37,032 nucleotides of DNA, taken from NCBI GenBank assembly GCA_012033355.1, contig JAAUQZ010000020.1, positions 1 to 37,032 of the forward strand, given 5' to 3'. A program made the position numbers and the translations under genes. The number at the start of each line of letters is the position of its first letter. The first letter of the stretch is position 1. The notes beneath the pieces were generated by a model, which had not been told where the DNA came from, searched no databases, and worked only from the letters and a program-made list of their open reading frames with translations. This DNA comes from Leptolyngbyaceae cyanobacterium RM1_406_9 (GTDB lineage Bacteria > Cyanobacteriota > Cyanobacteriia > Elainellales > Elainellaceae). Positions 17,026-26,681 of this stretch are shown here, piece after piece.

Positions 17026-17298
17026 TTTCCAGGCTGCTCCTATCTTGATCGCATACATCGCTTCAAAGCGCTGCACATCCTTTCGCATTTCCTCCAGGTC
17101 AAATGACCGGGGCAGAAAGTCTGGATTCTGGGTTGCGACCTCCAATGCTTTGATGACAAAGGCTCGGCTCTTATCGCCCATCTTGGGTAGAGCTTGGCAC
17201 TCTTCCACCGTTAAGTCAACGAGAAACGGCAGCTTTTCTTTTAAAGTGGCGATCGCGCCAGTGCTGCATCCCGGTCTGCTTAAGTCAACATCGCGCTA
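17026..17298 (-). pseudogene. Conserved hypothetical gene truncated at both ends
   Basis: The minus strand reads STGAIATLKEKLPFLVDLTV, then EECQALPKMGDKSRAFVIKA, NPDFLPRSFDLEEMRKDV and FEAMYAIKIGAAWK, after which the frame runs into the MITE. The first 30 residues have no start codon in frame and are preceded by a stop; a GTG within LTVEEC (about 17209) could start a 74-residue peptide that ends inside the MITE. The sequence looks like a well-conserved cyanobacterial protein of unknown function, of which only the middle part survives. Confidence 0.55.
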
Positions 17299-17410
17299 AT
17301 TTGATTGATGACCATGAGGAGATTTCCCTGGCTAAGTTTACGAGCTTCAGTTTGCCAAAATCACTCAGCACTAACTAACAGAGCCTAAGCTCTAAAGCAC
17401 AAAATCACCC

Positions 17411-17438
17411 CTCACCCCTCATCCCTCATCCCTCATCC
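17411..17438. repeat. Heptanucleotide tandem repeat (CTCATCC)
   Basis: One CTCACCC and three CTCATCC units run in tandem. The complementary heptamer GGATGAG is repeated at 28764-28784. Short heptamer arrays of this kind (STRR) are characteristic of filamentous cyanobacteria. The array lies just before the PAP2 gene. Confidence 0.75.
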
Positions 17439-17502
17439 CCACCTGTCCTAGTGAATAGTGCAAAATCGAAATAATCCCTCCTGTAACCCTAAATTCCTGG
17501 TT

Positions 17503-18224
17503 ATGCTCGAATCTGATTCTTTAAAGTTTGGCTTTCGGAAGCCCACCCAGGCTTTCTTAAGGTTCTTCAAAAGGCTGTTAAGTTCCCGCTGGCGATCGCT
17601 GGTGCTGCTGATTTTGGGAGTCTATTTGCCGCTGTTGGCGTTTGAGATGTTAGCGCTGAAAGTCAGAACCCATGAAGCCGGGTTTCCCTGGGATGTATCT
17701 GTTTTGCTGGCGATTCACAAAACGGCTCATCCCTACCTGGATGTGTTTGCGGCTTGGTTTACTAAGTTAGGGGTGTATTGGGGTGTGTTTCCCTTTGCCG
17801 CTGTGATAGGAGTGATTCTGTTAAGACAAAGACAGTGCGATCGCTTGCTTATTTACTGACCACTCTTTTAGGCAGCACTGCAATTAACATTACCGCCAAA
17901 GGAGTGATGCACCGGATTCGCCCTCATCTGTGGGAATCACTCTATCCAGCGGCATCAGGGTTTGCCTTTCCCAGCGGACACGCAATGGCAAGTATGTCTC
18001 TGATTGCAGCATTGGTGATTTTGACTTGGGGAAGCCGCTGGCAGTGGTGGGTGTTAATCGGTGGCGGACTGTTTGTGTTGGCAATTGGTTGGACAAGGAT
18101 TTATTTGGGAGTTCACTATCCCAGTGATATCTTGGCAGGGTGGCTGGTTTCAGTTGGCTGGTCTGCTGGTGTGAGTGTAATCATCAGACCTCATCTGCAA
18201 AAGTCAGTGGTTGACTCGTTCTAA
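17503..18224 (+). CDS. PAP2-superfamily membrane phosphatase, apparent frameshift
   Basis: The gene occupies two frames, 17503-17859 and the frame ending at 18224. The join is near 17834-17840 (CAGTGCGATCG), where one missing G (CAGTGGCGATCG) would give a continuous RQRQWRSLAYLL. The product is about 240 aa with five or six membrane helices. All three PAP2 phosphatase motifs survive: KGVMHRIRP, FPSGH, and TRIYLGVHYPSD with its catalytic histidine. Such enzymes remove phosphate from lipids such as phosphatidate or undecaprenyl diphosphate. The ATG at 17503 is preferred over a GTG at 17458, though neither has a strong ribosome site. The 3' end overlaps the convergent DUF3611 gene by 21 bp. Confidence 0.8.
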
Positions 18225-18767
18225 AAGCCAGAGAGAGGCGATCGCCCCCACAAAGTGAGCCGCAATCCCTGTCATATTTGCCATCGCTACTAAGATATCT
18301 AAAGCGCGAACGATTTTTTGAGGATCATAAACCGCAATTCCCTGAGGTTGAGCTAATACCTTACCTAGAAGTACACCTAAAGTTGCACCGCCGCCCAGGA
18401 TGGTCAGCAGCATTCCGACCAGGCTTACCCCTAGAGCTAGCCGCAACACTTTAATTACATTTTCCTTGTGTGGATTGTGTTGATCAGTACTAAGCAACAA
18501 TTTGGCAGTGCGAGTATAGCGAAATGAGAGAAAAATGGTAGCAAACAGCACCAGAACGCCACAGACCGCCCAAAAAATGCCAATTCCAATACCTGGAGTA
18601 TTTTCATCACTAAAGTTTTGTCCGGTGATTGCAAAAGCCAGGATTAGCGCCGAAACGATTGCCAGTCCAATTTGCAGCCAGAATGTAGCCCATCCCACTA
18701 GCCGAAAGTTGACTCCAATATCATGTAGCTTTGAATTCAGCGATCGCTGCTTTGGTTGAGTTTGCAT
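18204..18767 (-). CDS. DUF3611 family membrane protein
   Basis: The protein has 187 aa and four hydrophobic segments (about residues 24-48, 62-84, 108-134 and 160-182). The N-terminal FRLVGWATFWLQIGLAIVS and the middle RTAKLLL region match the DUF3611 family as I know it, which is found in cyanobacteria and plastid-bearing plants. The function is unknown. It is the last gene of a minus-strand series and ends 21 bp inside the convergent PAP2 gene. An ATG start at 18767 with upstream GGGAAC is plausible. Confidence 0.75.
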   Translation of the reverse strand: MQTQPKQRSLNSKLHDIGVNFRLVGWATFWLQIGLAIVSALILAFAITGQNFSDENTPGIGIGIFWAVCGVLVLFATIFLSFRYTRTAKLLLSTDQHNPHKENVIKVLRLALGVSLVGMLLTILGGGATLGVLLGKVLAQPQGIAVYDPQKIVRALDILVAMANMTGIAAHFVGAIASLWLLERVNH

Positions 18768-18912
18768 ACCGTTCCCTCGTTCTAACCGCAGATTCCATTA
18801 ATAAAATTCCACAGTCAAACTTTATCAATCGTTTGAATGAAGAAACTACCTCCTGTGGAGGGAAAAGGGAGCGGTCATGGGGCATTGATCAGCGTCTCTC
18901 TCACCTCACACC

Positions 18913-20021
18913 TTACTCTGCCCTTTGCCACAATCGAATTACTTCTGCCAGAGTCTGAGTATCAGGTGGAGCAGTCACTTGTCCAGAAGGATTTACCTGT
19001 GCGCCGGGGATATTTTGGCTCCAGGGGCTATTGGGAACGGACTGGAGATTGAGGGATTGATCAATGGGACGAAAGCCGTACTGCACAAATACAGCCTGCT
19101 GTTCTGGGGCGGTGAGGAAGTCTAGAAACGTTTGGGCGGCTTTGGCAGTGCGATCGCCTACATCGCGTCTGACAATTGCCGCTGTAGAGACTGTTTCAAC
19201 GGTTGGATTGAGGTAAAAGATCTGATATGGGTTGCCCTGCGTGGTTGCGGACTGCTGCCAGCGATAGAGGGCAATACTTTCATAAACGGTGGCAACGTCA
19301 GCATCGTTTGGGCCGCTAGTGATAAATTCTTGCAGCAAAATGTCTGTGGAGCGGGGTGGCTGATAAACCGATTGTTTCACTAGGCTGATGAGTGGGGCGA
19401 TCGCCGGATTGCTCAAACTAGCTACATTCAACTCACCATTAATTTAGACTGTGCCATCAGTCCGAGCGTAAGCTGACCGCTATTTGAGCGGGTTGGGTCA
19501 GTGGTGACAAAATCGAAGCTGCCCCACTCTTCTGAGCCACCGATTGCTGCCCAATTGCCTGCCTGAAGCGCCTGCTCTAGTCGCTGCCAGTTAAACTCCC
19601 CATTTGGGAAAAGTATTTGCCCCCGGTCAGCCCAGGCAATGCCGACAAGTATTGTTTTGGCAACGGGGCGAGGTGAGTCATAGAATGGTTCACTGTTGTT
19701 TTGCGCCTGCCAGCGATCGCTTAACTCATTCAGCAACTCACCGTTTGCCGGAATCAGCACGGTTGGCTGAAAGGTATTGGTGTCATCAATATAACGATTA
19801 ACGATATCCTGAGATCCTTGAAACTCAAGCTCTAGACGAATTGCAGGATATTCCTGCTCAAATCGGGTTTCTAGTGCTGACAGGGGTTCCTGAAGTTCGG
19901 TGCCACTCACCACAACAATCGTTTGCTGACTGCTCAGAGTGGGGGCGTAGGTTAAACCCAGCGCACCCAGGGCAATACCAATCGAGAGAATCAGGGAACG
20001 GCGTTTAGATTTAGCGTTCAT
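18913..20021 (-). CDS. Extracellular solute-binding protein, apparent frameshift
   Basis: Two frames, 20021-19428 and 19431-18913, together give one protein of about 369 aa. The join lies at TCTAAATTAATGG: adding one A gives AQSKINGELNVASL without a break. The N-terminus has a basic, hydrophobic export signal (KSKRRSLILSIGIALGALGL). The body resembles the type 2 periplasmic binding fold, with TDPTRSNSG as in molybdate/sulfate/phosphate-like binders. The same TRSNSG motif occurs in the VWA lipoprotein two genes upstream. GGAGG precedes the start. No permease or ATPase gene lies nearby, so transport is not evident; a sensory or stress-linked role with the VWA partner is an inference. Confidence 0.8.
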
Positions 20022-20125
20022 GGGGCGATCGCCCTCCTTATTTCTAAAAGTTATTTCGAGAATGATTTAGGTTTTTGTGTAAATGCGGGCAAAACGTCCA
20101 TATTTACATAAAGATCTGAACATAC

Positions 20126-20841
20126 TCACTTCAAAACCATTAGATCAACATTTTCTTGGGCAAACTTCAGTTCCTCACTCAGCGATCGCAGTTCCATTGC
20201 TTCGCTGGCGTTGGTCAGGTCAGCGGTTCGCAGTTTGTTCTGCAATTCTTGTAAAACTCCGGCTGCATCTTGAATCAGCGTAGATAGACTGGTGACTTGC
20301 GCTTGACGAGAATCTTGCCCCTGCCGCGCAAGCTGAATGTTACGCCGCAGAGTATCTGCTAACTTTGTAAGCTGAACTTGGGCAGCACCAGAACTCTTTT
20401 GCAGCTTGGCTTCTACTTCGTTCAACTGCTGTTGCAGGTCGGTGATAGAGAGGAGTGAGTCTGCACCGTGTATTCGCTTGATGAGTTGGTCGATTTTAGT
20501 GGGCAGTTCTTTAGCGCGATCGCAGGCATACTGCACATTGCCCAGCAGTTCAAGCTGATTCACACGGGTCAGCAGTCGGGTAGCTTCGTCCATAAAGTCG
20601 CTGGCTTTGTTGGCTACCAGCGCTGCCTGTTGCCGAACTGCGATCAGTTCTGGCTCAGCGCTGGATCTAATCCTATTTCTGGCTCTTGTGCTTTTAGCGC
20701 GGCTGCACCGAGAGTGGCGATCGCCACCGCAGAAGGCAACATGACAACCGAGGGTAGCTTTGCCACTCGCACCCCTACTACCAGTGCGATCGCCCCAGCC
20801 AACACAGCTACCGGATAATAGAGGGGATTTACCAGTTTCAT
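20126..20841 (-). CDS. Membrane-anchored coiled-coil protein of unknown function, apparent frameshift
   Basis: The gene starts at ATG 20841 (MKLVNPLYYPVAV) in the frame that stops near 20644 and continues in the frame ending at 20126. One missing base near 20668-20676 (GATCCAGCG; a third C restores it) links GLDP with SAEPELIAVRQQ. The product is about 239 aa: two membrane segments (about 8-26 and 31-50), then a long helical domain with coiled-coil heptads (about 70-235). It lies 33 bp after the corrected stop of the VWA gene and 104 bp before the solute-binding gene, so all three are likely cotranscribed. I do not recognise the family. Confidence 0.65.
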
Positions 20842-20874
20842 AATTCACCAGCTTTGATACAGGGAAGTTTATCT

Positions 20875-22586
20875 CTAAAACTCGACCTGAAGATTGGACA
20901 TGACGCGAGAAATGCTCTCTGGGTCGCCTTTGGAATAGTAGCCGCCATTAGAGAGGCGATTTGTTCCAGCGCTTGTGGGTCAAAATCGCCTTCTTGACCA
21001 TAACCAACGGTGAAAAAGCCAATCCGATCGTCGCTACTAAAACCACTCTGCTCTAGCTCTGTGGCAAGTTGATCCAAACCAATGTTAGAGCCAGAATCTA
21101 CTCCATCCGTGAGAATTAGCACCGCGTTAATTGCCTCCTGACGCAAATTATCTTGTAGCCAGTTGCGGGCATAGAGCGCCGCATCATAAAGCCGGGTATC
21201 GCCATCTGCCTCCAGGCTGCTGATGAATTCTAAGCCGCGATCGCGCCCTGCCTGAGTGCCATCTACCAGCACAGGTTCACGCACTTCCGAGTCAAAGTCG
21301 ATCAGGGCAATCTGGTCATTGGGGCCCAAACTGTTGATGTAGGTTTGCAGAGTGCTTTGCACGGCGGGTAGCTTGTTGCCCTGCATTGAGCCAGATGAAT
21401 CAACCACCACTGCAACCAGCGACGGCTTTTTGGCAACCGCTTCCCAGGCACTAATCATCGCTTCTACCACTTCGGGTTGGGGTGGACGATAAGAGTCATA
21501 GGTGGCTTGAGGGTCAACCCCAAACTCAGATGTAAACTTGTCTCCCAACGCAACGCCCGATGTGCCGGGACGTAGACCCAGAGAAGTAGCGATTTGCTGG
21601 GTTTGGGGCGATCGCAAATATTCAATAATTTGTTCTGCCGCCTCCCGTTCCTGATCGCTAACCCAGGGAGCCTGCGGCAAAATTGCCCGCATATTAGACG
21701 AAAACGTAGCTTGAGGATACACCGCCTCATAACGCTGTCGCCCCGGCTGAAGCTGACTGTTTGCCGCAATCACCGACGACTCATAAACCGAACCAACCGA
21801 TGCCCAAAACGGTCCATTCTGCACCATTGCCTGAGCCAGAGAATTGGTCGAAACGCCATAGCGAGTAATCTTCTGCTGAATTTCCTGCACCTGAGGCGTA
21901 AATTGCTCTACATCGGCGATCGTCAGTTCTTCAGGGCGCTTACCCGACACCGACGCATACTGCGCCACCAGAGTTTGCAATCCCGAATTAGACCGAGTTG
22001 GAGCCGTGTGGACATAGTGAATTGCCAGCGGCGGACTGCTGGGGTCAATGTCACGATGCGTCTCGGCAGTCACCAGTACATCAAACAGATCTTCTGTATT
22101 GCGTAACCCCGGTGCCACATCAGATTGCGCCATAAACACCATTGGGCTACTCACTAACAGCGGTGAGTCAGTAATTTCAGAAATGTAATCTTGTCCCGGA
22201 AAGATTTGATCGATACGAGCAATCAGCAAACTCTGGTAAATCTCACCGTCTACAGACACCAGAACCGGAAAATCAGGAGAATTTGACTGAATGGTGCCAG
22301 ATTGAAGCTGTTGAGCCAGAGACACTACAATTGTCACCACGTCACCACTGCCTTCTGCCTGACAGGTCGCATGAAATGTTTCACCGCTGGCGATCTTAGG
22401 CTGCTGTTGATTAAATTGCTCAATTGCTTGATTGCAGAATTCATCTAACGCACTACCAACCAAAAGTTTCACCTCAAACCCCGGTAGCGATGCGTCAGGT
22501 GAAGAACCTCCTCCGCAAGCACTCAGAAACAGCAAGCTCAAGCCTGTGGCAAGACAACCAACTAACTGCTGAGATTTGAGACTCAT
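20875..22586 (-). CDS. VWA-domain lipoprotein with solute-binding domain, C-terminal frameshift
   Basis: The open frame runs 22586-20838 (582 aa), but its last 36 residues (MAATIPKATQ...) look wrong. Adding one base near 20958 (GCCTCTC, restoring CCC) yields IALSNGGYYSKGDPESISRV then MSNLQVEF and a stop at 20875-20877, which fits the VWA family. The N-terminus is a lipoprotein signal with lipobox LSAC. Residues about 35-365 are a periplasmic-binding-like domain (APTRSNSG). The VWA domain (about 385-565) has the metal site DSSGSM and ILTDGVDSG. It is exported and lipid-anchored. It appears to head the minus-strand series VWA, coil protein, solute-binding protein. The ligand is unknown. Confidence 0.85.
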
Positions 22587-23484
22587 AAAATCGGTGTCCT
22601 AAAAAATAGTGTTGTGGAAATAGAATGCCCGGTCTTGATTACTTAAAGTCTAACTTTTGCAGAACCCATTTGAGATCGTAAGAAGAACTGCAAGCCATTT
22701 CAACATCAATCCAACAACGCGAAATGGGAATTTGAGAGGGTGTTTAAAGGTAGCGAATGTCCCCTCATAAGCTGCCCTTTTACCAGAGAAGCCGAACCTT
22801 CTGTCCAAATTCATATCAATACAGGCTTTGGGCTGATAAATTAAGCTTTTTAAGCATTCCTTTAGAATCTCTTCCTGCGCTCTGCCTTAAAGTAGCACTA
22901 GTTGCTATTGAAATCCGCAAATTGGCTGATTAAAGCCTGTAATCTACTGAGGATTAACAATGCTGTTAATCCCTATAATTTTTAAGAGTGGCTAACTCAG
23001 CGGCGATAACTGCTAGTGAGAATGGGGCGATCGCTGGCGAGAATGCAAAGACGGTAAAAGTAGGAATGCAAGTCGCTTAATCAGGTTGCTTTAGTCCTGG
23101 AGTATAGATACCGTCCTCTTTACTTAGGGTTTTTAGCGATCGCAACGCTAAAACCATCTACTCTTATTGATGCTGCTGATTCAGAGTGCAGAACGTGTAC
23201 AGAAAGGTTCAGGTGCAAGGTTCAAGTTTATCAACTTGATGAACTCCGCAATCAGTAACCTAAATTTTAGGGAATATGAGGCTCTAGGTCTCATCCACCT
23301 CCTGCTGTGTCTGCCTTGCTAAGGAGTCAATCACTTAGTAAAAGTCTTCGCTGTAATCATCAACCCCACAAACAATCCTGAAACCGTGCATCAATCCCAG
23401 GTTGATGAGCGAATCATCATAGAAAAACAGGGTGAGTTTGCTAACTGTGACGGTGTAGATGTCGCGAAATCTTTGGAAGGAACA
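22587..23484. other. Non-coding spacer with two hairpins
   Basis: No convincing gene is seen in these 900 bases. They contain the hairpin GGATTAACA-ATGC-TGTTAATCC (22951-22972) and an imperfect stem, GGTTTTTAGCG/CGCTAAAACC, around a HIP1 site (23128-23155). The gap separates the VWA gene and the MCP gene, which are divergent, so it must hold both promoters. An in-frame extension of the MCP gene back to 23386 is not favoured. Confidence 0.5.
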
Positions 23485-24936
23485 ATGAAGAAAATTAGAG
23501 GCATAAAACTCAGAACTCGTATCTTTTTGGGGTCTCTCCCTCCTATTTTGTTGCTTATTATGTTGAATGGAGTCACTTACTCACATTATTGGGAGATGAA
23601 AGAACTCCAAGAGGAGATAGAGACAGAGCAAGAAACAATTCGCGAAGTGAGTCAATTAACAGTTGGTCTGTCTAAGATAGTTCGAGCAGTCAGAGGTCAG
23701 GTGCTTTTTCCAACGGAGGAAGACTATCAGGATACTTATCAAGAAGGACTTGACCTATTTCAAGAAGCGTCTCCAGGAATTATTGAGATGCTTGAGGACG
23801 ATCCTGAACATATAGAACCAATGGAAAAAGTGCTGGCGGAAGCTAACGAAATAATAGAAACGTCTGAACGAGTGTTTGCGCTAGTGAAAGCAGGGCAAAT
23901 TCAGCAAGCTACCGCTCTAACGACTGAGATACGACTGGATGGTTTGGAGGATATTCATCAGAGAATTCTTCATGAGGAAGAGGAAAACCTGGCAGCGAAG
24001 AAATTGGAGGCTCAGTCTGCTCGGTCTTTCTTACTCATACTGGTTACGGTTGGCACTATCATCGCTGCTGCAATTGCACTCGCTTTAAATTCGCTAGTCT
24101 CTTCAATCATCAGTCGAACGCTTCAGGAATCTGTTGTTCACATCACGGACTCCTCCAATGAGATTGCAACAACTGTTGAACAGCAAGAGCGAATTGCCAA
24201 TCAACAAGTTGCTGAGGTGAATGAAACGACGGTTACAATGGATGAGCTAGAAGCTTCCTTTCGACAGACTTCAGAGCAAGCTAAAGCTGCCGCCACTGGT
24301 GCCGGACAAGTACTTGAACTTGCAAAAAGCGGAACTCAGGCAGTGGAGGACAACCTGGAAGGGATGTCTAACTTAGAAAAGGAAATGGAACTCATTGCTG
24401 AACAAATGTTGCAGTTGAGTGAACAGGCTAATCAAATTGGTACTATCTCCCAGCTTGTTTCAGACATCGCGAGCCAAACGAATCTTTTAGCACTCAACTC
24501 ATCGGTTGAGGCGGTTCGTGCAGGCGAATATGGGAAAGGCTTCGGTGTTGTTGCCAATGAGATTCGCAAATTTGCTGATCAGAGCCAACAATCTGCTGGC
24601 AAGATTAATGAACTGGTGTCTCAGATTCAGAATGCAATCCATTCAACAGTGCTAGTAACCGAAAAGGGCACGAAGCTAGTTACGGTAGAAGTAAAAACTG
24701 CGAAAAAAACTGAGCAGGCTTTTGCTGAAGTATCGCAGGCAATCGACAAAGTGGCGTTAAATACTCAACAGATATCGTTGAACCTGAAACAGCAATTAGA
24801 CGGCGTTCACCAAGTTTTGAAAGCAATGGAATCAATTAGTGATGGAACAAAAGAAACTGCAAGTGGTATCAGCCAAACTAAAATAAGTGCTCAACAACTT
24901 AATGAAATCGCTAAGAGTCTTGAACGACTAATTTAA
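23485..24936 (+). CDS. Methyl-accepting chemotaxis protein-like signal transducer
   Basis: I choose ATG 23485 ([17 protein letters not shown]), which follows TTGGAAGGAACA; the frame extends to 23386 but adds a non-typical leader. The product has 483 aa. The first membrane helix is at about 14-32, a helical-bundle sensor region at about 35-175, and the second membrane helix at about 178-203. The cytoplasmic signalling coil carries the conserved hairpin tip, [20 protein letters not shown] followed by [20 protein letters not shown]. The usual ...NAAIEAARAGE reads [11 protein letters not shown] here. No HAMP domain is obvious. It would couple to CheA/CheW encoded elsewhere, controlling phototaxis, chemotaxis or twitching. 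It is transcribed alone. Confidence 0.85.
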   Translation: MKKIRGIKLRTRIFLGSLPPILLLIMLNGVTYSHYWEMKELQEEIETEQETIREVSQLTVGLSKIVRAVRGQVLFPTEEDYQDTYQEGLDLFQEASPGIIEMLEDDPEHIEPMEKVLAEANEIIETSERVFALVKAGQIQQATALTTEIRLDGLEDIHQRILHEEEENLAAKKLEAQSARSFLLILVTVGTIIAAAIALALNSLVSSIISRTLQESVVHITDSSNEIATTVEQQERIANQQVAEVNETTVTMDELEASFRQTSEQAKAAATGAGQVLELAKSGTQAVEDNLEGMSNLEKEMELIAEQMLQLSEQANQIGTISQLVSDIASQTNLLALNSSVEAVRAGEYGKGFGVVANEIRKFADQSQQSAGKINELVSQIQNAIHSTVLVTEKGTKLVTVEVKTAKKTEQAFAEVSQAIDKVALNTQQISLNLKQQLDGVHQVLKAMESISDGTKETASGISQTKISAQQLNEIAKSLERLI

Positions 24937-24950
24937 GTTGCAGGTTGTAT

Positions 24951-25046
24951 AGCGTTACGCGCATACCTTAGGATACTTTTTTGTGTAAAAGCGCCTACTT
25001 AGCGATCGCTTTTACACAAAAAGTGTTGATTAAGGCGCGTAGCGCT
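24951..25046. repeat. MITE-like nested inverted repeat
   Basis: Outer ends AGCGTTACGCGC (24951) and GCGCGTAGCGCT (ending 25046) enclose CCTTA/TAAGG and an inner stem ACTTTTTTGTGTAAAAGCG (24975-24993) paired with 25007-25024, with one T bulged. It starts 14 bp after the MCP gene and has no coding capacity. It may also act as a transcription terminator for that gene. Confidence 0.55.
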
Positions 25047-25173
25047 GCATCGTTTGAGTACAGAATTGGTAAAGAATTTGTGTTTCAGATTTGCGTCCAG
25101 GTTGCCGCCTGTCATGTCACTGTCTGCGCCAATCTGAATTATTTTGGTACAAGTTAAACCTGGATAAATAGAT

Positions 25174-25270
25174 TTATAGCGGTAGCCATATTGATTAGGA
25201 CATTTTGGTGGCGCGGCTCCGCCGCGCCACCAAAATGTCCTTGTCCTAACCTAGCTGACTACAGCTATAA
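25174..25270. mobile_element. MITE-like element, 97 bp, nested palindrome
   Basis: Imperfect terminal repeats TTATAGCGGTAG...TTAGGACA and their complement (TTATAGCTGTAG...TTAGGACA on the other strand) bound a core with two 21-base arms (AGGACATTTTGGTGGCGCGG...) around TCC (25197-25241). There is no coding capacity. TATAGC ends are shared with the element at 16922-17025, which suggests mobilisation by a related transposase; this is inference. Confidence 0.65.
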
Positions 25271-25442
25271 ATAAAAGAAAAGCACTGCACAATCGCAGTG
25301 AATTCACTAGCACAATTTCAGAAAAACCAACTGCCTGCGGGAAGTGGGAACCTGGTGCTTTCTGAACTAGCAACTCACTGATAACCGTACAGTGCTATGG
25401 AAGGGAACTTGTATATTTGCTGTTACTTCCAATAGTAACCTC

Positions 25443-25527
25443 AAAATCCATAGATAAAAATCACTAGTTCTTATCTCTTTCATAGATTCAAATCTATGAA
25501 AAATCCATAGATAAAAATCACTAGTTC
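25443..25527 (+). promoter_or_regulatory. Operator-like region: 28-bp direct repeat flanking an inverted repeat, upstream of the LysR gene
   Basis: A 28-base sequence beginning AAAATCCATAGATAAAAATC is repeated exactly at 25443-25470 and 25500-25527. Between the copies is a perfect inverted repeat, TTTCATAGATT-CA-AATCTATGAAA (25478-25501). Half sites ATAGAT/ATCTAT recur in all three parts. LysR-type regulators bind A/T-rich dyads and often autoregulate, so this is a likely binding region for the gene starting at 25593. No binding evidence exists beyond the pattern. Confidence 0.5.
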
Positions 25528-25592
25528 ATCTGCTTGTGATAGACTTTTATCCATAAACCTGCCCCGGCAGAAATTGACGCAGGAGCTTTCAG

Positions 25593-26516
25593 GTGATCCA
25601 CGCCACCCTACATCAACTCAAAGTGTTTGAAGCAACGGCTCGCCACGGCAGCTTTACCCGCGCTGCGGAAGAGTTATTTTTGACTCAGCCAACCGTCTCC
25701 ATGCAGGTAAAGCAGTTAACCAAAGCCGTAGGGCTACCCCTGTTTGAGCAAGTGGGCAAAAAGCTTTACCTGACCGACGCAGGGCGAGAACTATTTTCTA
25801 CCTGCCAAGATATTTTTAGTCGGCTCGATCAGTTAGAAATGCGAGTCGCAGACATGAAAGGCATGAAACAGGGGCAGCTTCGGTTAGCAGTCATCACCAC
25901 AGCCAAGTATTTTGTCCCTCGGTTGCTTGGACCTTTCTGTCAGATCTATCCTGGCATTGATGTTTCACTAATTGTGACCAACCACGAGCAGGTCATTGAG
26001 CGGCTGTCAGACAACCAGGACGACCTCTACATCATGAGCCAATTGCCTGAACACATGGATATTGAGGCTTATCCATTCCTCGACAATCCGCTAGTGGTAA
26101 TTGCACCTAGAAATCATCCCCTTGCAGGGCAGAAAAACATTCCTCTATCGCGGCTAATTGATGAGCATTTCATTATGCGAGAGCCGGGTTCGGGCACTCG
26201 TCGTTCGGTGCAAAAGCTGTTTGACCAGGAGGGGGTGTCTGTCAGGGTGCGGCTGGAGTTGGGCAGTAATGAGGCAATTAAACAGGCGATCGCTGGAGGC
26301 TTAGGACTATCCGTCCTTTCTCGCCACACTCTCACCCCCGAAGGCTCCAATAGTGAACTCACCGTTTTAGACGTGCAAGGCTTCCCTATTCACCGCAACT
26401 GGTATGCGGTCTACCTATCAGGCAAACAGCTTTCAGTGGTTGCCAGCACCTTCCTCGACTACCTCAAAGTAGAAGCAGCAAAACTGGCGGATGGAGCGAT
26501 GTCAATTTTGGTGTGA
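25593..26516 (+). CDS. LysR-family transcriptional regulator, CmpR/CcmR-like
   Basis: The protein has 307 aa, normal for the family. The start is GTG with AGGAG seven bases upstream. The N-terminal winged helix (about 5-65) contains LHQLKVFEATARHGSFTRAA and TQPTVSMQVKQL, and the effector domain covers about 90-300 (QLRLAVITTAKYFVPRLLGP, MREPGSGTR, LGSNEAIKQAI). These blocks match, from memory, the cyanobacterial CmpR/NdhR(CcmR)/RbcR group, which controls inorganic carbon uptake and CO2 fixation genes in response to metabolites. No carbon-uptake gene lies in this window, so the exact member is not assigned. It is transcribed alone behind an unusual repeat-rich control region. Confidence 0.85.
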   Translation: MIHATLHQLKVFEATARHGSFTRAAEELFLTQPTVSMQVKQLTKAVGLPLFEQVGKKLYLTDAGRELFSTCQDIFSRLDQLEMRVADMKGMKQGQLRLAVITTAKYFVPRLLGPFCQIYPGIDVSLIVTNHEQVIERLSDNQDDLYIMSQLPEHMDIEAYPFLDNPLVVIAPRNHPLAGQKNIPLSRLIDEHFIMREPGSGTRRSVQKLFDQEGVSVRVRLELGSNEAIKQAIAGGLGLSVLSRHTLTPEGSNSELTVLDVQGFPIHRNWYAVYLSGKQLSVVASTFLDYLKVEAAKLADGAMSILV

Positions 26517-26542
26517 GGAGGGATAGCGGCTAGAGTGTGTTT

Positions 26543-26662
26543 CCTCGTTACAAAGCAGAGCCTTGTAACGCCACTCCAGAGGCTCTGCCTCCTGCTTGTT
26601 CAGTCCCTTATCGTTACGATTTTGCGCCATTTCAGCCGCACGTCATGCGACTGAAATGGTGC
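26543..26662. repeat. REP family copy C and a hairpin
   Basis: The first part (26543-26595) holds CGTTACAA...TTGTAACG stems and GAGGC-TCT-GCCTC, as in the copies at 9615 and 13915. The second (26624-26662) is a hairpin with GCGCCATTTCAG and CTGAAATGGTGC arms. They fill the gap between the convergent LysR and peroxidase genes; the hairpin may terminate either transcript. Confidence 0.6.
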
Positions 26663-26681
26663 TATCGAGTATCCCGTTGAT

